DNA from: an uncultured Clostridia bacterium
GTDB lineage: Bacteria; Bacillota; Clostridia; TANB77; CAG-508
Direction: 5' to 3'
Assembly: GCA_944389715.1 (NCBI GenBank)
Contig: CALXNI010000080.1
Coordinates: forward strand, 1-6,710
DNA: 6,710 bases
Shown here: positions 5,161 to 6,710 of the stretch, piece after piece
Position numbering within the stretch: the first letter of the stretch is position 1
Layout: every line of letters starts with the position of its first letter
Notes under the pieces: model-generated
What the model saw: only the letters and a program-made list of their open reading frames with translations
What the model was told of the DNA's origin: nothing
Databases searched by the model: none
Translations under genes and position numbers: made by a program

Positions 5161-6507
5161 TTAGTTTTCTTTAGATAAAATAATTTTTTTCACACTTTCC
5201 ACAATTAATTTTGTATTAGATTCTGGATTTTGTTTTATTTCTTGTTCTATTTTTTTATATCCATGCATAACAGTTGTGTGATCTCTTTTACCAAAAGCTT
5301 CTCCTATTTTTGGAAAAGATTCATTTGTTAGTATTCTGCAAAGATACATTCCTATTTGTCTAGGATAAGCAATATCATTAGATCTTTGAGAACTTTTTAA
5401 ATCTTTCATCGTTATGTTAAAATACTTGCATATCATCTCCTGAATATATTCTATGGAAATTACAGATGCTTTTTGCATTATAATATCATTAATAGCTTTT
5501 TCTGCCATTTCCATTGTAATTGGAGTATGTGTCAAGGAAGATTTTGCAACTAATTTATTAAAAACACCTTCTAATTCTCTAATATTAGAATCTATTTTAG
5601 CTGCAATGTTTGATAAAATCTCATCATCAACAATTAAATGCTTTTCATCTTTCTTTTTTCTAAGAATAGCAAGACGAGTTTCATAATCAGCCATTGAGAC
5701 ATCAGCAAGTAACCCCCATTCAAACCTAGATTTTAATCTATCTTCTAATAGAGGAATATCTCTTGGTGGTCTATCACTGGAAATTACAATTTGTTTTCCA
5801 CTTTCATGAAGAGTGTTAAAAGTATGAAAAAATTCTTCTTGTAAACGCTCTTTTCCAGCTATAAATTGAATATCGTCTATTAATAAAATATCAATATTCC
5901 TATATTTTTGTCTAAATTTTTCAGTACTTGCACTTTTTAAAGCATCTATAAATTCATTAGTAAATCTTTCTGATGTAACATATAAAACTTTTAAAGATTT
6001 GTTATTAAATAAAACTTCATTTCCTATTGCATGCATAAGATGAGTTTTTCCTAGACCTACTCCACCATATAAAAATAATGGATTATATGCGGAAGCAGGT
6101 GATTCTGCAACTGCAAGGGATGCAGCATGTGCAAATCTATTATTATCACCAACTACAAAAGTACTAAAACAGTATTTAGGATTTAAAGAAGTATTAAAAT
6201 ATTCATTATTATTAGATGATACAGAAACTTCTTGTTTTTTTTCTAAATCTGTTATTTCATTTTCGCAAACTATTGATATATTACAATTTTTTTGTAAAAT
6301 AAATGAAAAAGTATTCATTATTAAGTCATGAAATTTAGTATCTGCCATATCTCTTTTAAAAGAATCTTCTGAAACTAAAACCACATTATTATCAACAATA
6401 CTTGCAATTTTAAGAGGCTCTATCCAGGTTTTATGAGATATTTGAGACATTTCATCTTTTAAAAGTTCTTTTGCTTGAGCTAATATTTGTTGTATATCTG
6501 TATTCAT
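5161..6507 (-). CDS. dnaA: Chromosomal replication initiator protein DnaA
   Basis: DnaA is the AAA+ ATPase that binds DnaA boxes, forms a filament at oriC and opens the duplex so that helicase can be loaded. The 448-residue product has normal family length and looks intact. Domain I spans about residues 1-83, a short polar linker about 84-108, and the AAA+ core about 110-345. The core shows Walker A GGVGLGKT (148-155), Walker B LLIDD (208-212), sensor 1 around SSDRPP (243-248), the box VII arginine in LKSRFEWG (R261) and sensor 2 in NIRELEG (R310). The C-terminal DNA-binding domain has the signature GKRDHTTVMH (406-415). The ATG start gives the expected N-terminus; the ribosome site AAAGGTG (6519-6525) lies 11 bases upstream, slightly far. 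DnaA boxes in the leader suggest autoregulation. The gene has its own promoter and a probable terminator, so it may be transcribed separately from dnaN. Confidence 0.98.
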   Translation of the reverse strand: MNTDIQQILAQAKELLKDEMSQISHKTWIEPLKIASIVDNNVVLVSEDSFKRDMADTKFHDLIMNTFSFILQKNCNISIVCENEITDLEKKQEVSVSSNNNEYFNTSLNPKYCFSTFVVGDNNRFAHAASLAVAESPASAYNPLFLYGGVGLGKTHLMHAIGNEVLFNNKSLKVLYVTSERFTNEFIDALKSASTEKFRQKYRNIDILLIDDIQFIAGKERLQEEFFHTFNTLHESGKQIVISSDRPPRDIPLLEDRLKSRFEWGLLADVSMADYETRLAILRKKKDEKHLIVDDEILSNIAAKIDSNIRELEGVFNKLVAKSSLTHTPITMEMAEKAINDIIMQKASVISIEYIQEMICKYFNITMKDLKSSQRSNDIAYPRQIGMYLCRILTNESFPKIGEAFGKRDHTTVMHGYKKIEQEIKQNPESNTKLIVESVKKIILSKEN

Positions 6508-6529
6508 TTTTTAAAACACACCTTTCTAG

Positions 6530-6605
6530 TTATCCACAAAACAATCCACAGATGTTGATAAAACATGCTAAAAATAAATAAAAATTGAAAAAATATTTAT
6601 CAACA
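6530..6605. promoter_or_regulatory. DnaA box cluster in the dnaA leader (oriC, upstream part)
   Basis: A consensus TTATCCACA lies at 6530-6538 on the plus strand. CAATCCACA at 6542-6550 has two mismatches. TTATCAACA occurs on the minus strand at 6553-6561 and on the plus strand at 6597-6605, making a 10-bp inverted repeat (6553-6562 with 6596-6605). All lie between the dnaA promoter and its ribosome site, a layout typical of dnaA autoregulation and of the upstream half of a bipartite origin. Confidence 0.75.
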
Positions 6606-6653
6606 AGTAAAACTTTAAAACTCGCAAAGCCGTACTTCCCTATTGTTTCAATA

Positions 6654-6682
6654 ATAATATCAAAAATAAATTAAATTATCAA
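6654..6682 (-). promoter_or_regulatory. dnaA promoter
   Basis: The -35 is TTGATA (6677-6682, five of six), the -10 is TATTAT (6654-6659, five of six), and the spacer is 17 bp. A run of 16 T on the coding strand (6681-6696) overlaps and precedes the -35 and could act as an UP-like element. The predicted leader is about 140 bases and contains the DnaA boxes. Confidence 0.7.
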
Positions 6683-6710
6683 AAAAAAAAAAAAAATTAT
6701 TATAAAATAT

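Noticed and set aside
6681..6696. Run of 16 A as a functional element on its own
   Set aside because: It may help the dnaA promoter as upstream AT-rich DNA, but a homopolymer near the window edge can also be chance or an uncertain length call.
1..6710. CRISPR array, toxin-antitoxin, phage or defence system
   Set aside because: There are no spaced direct repeats and no unexplained conserved reading frame; all coding sequence is accounted for by four origin genes.

Overview
The window is the replication-origin region of a very AT-rich, low-GC Gram-positive (Bacillota) chromosome. All genes lie on the minus strand in the order dnaA - dnaN - recF - gyrB, the classic origin cluster. The wording of the proteins (for example the GyrB TOPRIM segment with LPLWGKMLNVEKAR and MADADVDGAHI) suggests a class Clostridia relative, perhaps an uncultured gut member; this placement is inferred from memory of the families, not from a search. 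The standard genetic code fits: Trp is TGG and the natural stops are TAA or TAG.

Layout from right to left, which is the direction of transcription. At 6508-6710 is the dnaA leader, with a good sigma-A-type promoter and a group of DnaA boxes. At 5161-6507 is an intact dnaA. At 4786-5160 is a 375-bp gap holding a probable dnaA terminator, more DnaA boxes, a candidate origin-unwinding unit (two tandem DnaA boxes followed by a DnaA-trio-like run) and a dnaN promoter with a perfect -10. At 3661-4785 is an intact dnaN. At 2573-3638 is recF, split by a one-base frameshift. At 629-2557 is gyrB, split by one in-frame TAA. A strong hairpin sits three bases after the gyrB stop. The remaining 1-596 carries no convincing gene, but holds a GC-rich double-hairpin repeat at 10-79 and several smaller inverted repeats.

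How the parts work together: DnaA binds boxes on both sides of its own gene, giving a bipartite origin like that of Bacillus subtilis, and opens the DNA next to dnaN. DnaN is the polymerase sliding clamp, RecF loads recombinase at stalled forks and GyrB is the ATPase subunit of gyrase. dnaN, recF and gyrB are 22 and 15 bp apart and very probably form one operon. The S4-domain gene (yaaA/rlbA) often found between dnaN and recF is absent, and gyrA does not follow gyrB within the window.

I do not see a novel defence, mobile or metabolic system. The points most worth a second look are the two single-base lesions in neighbouring genes (gyrB is essential, so either the sequence is wrong or the cell copes in an unusual way), the overlap of the unwinding element with the dnaN promoter, and the GC-rich repeat at the left edge.
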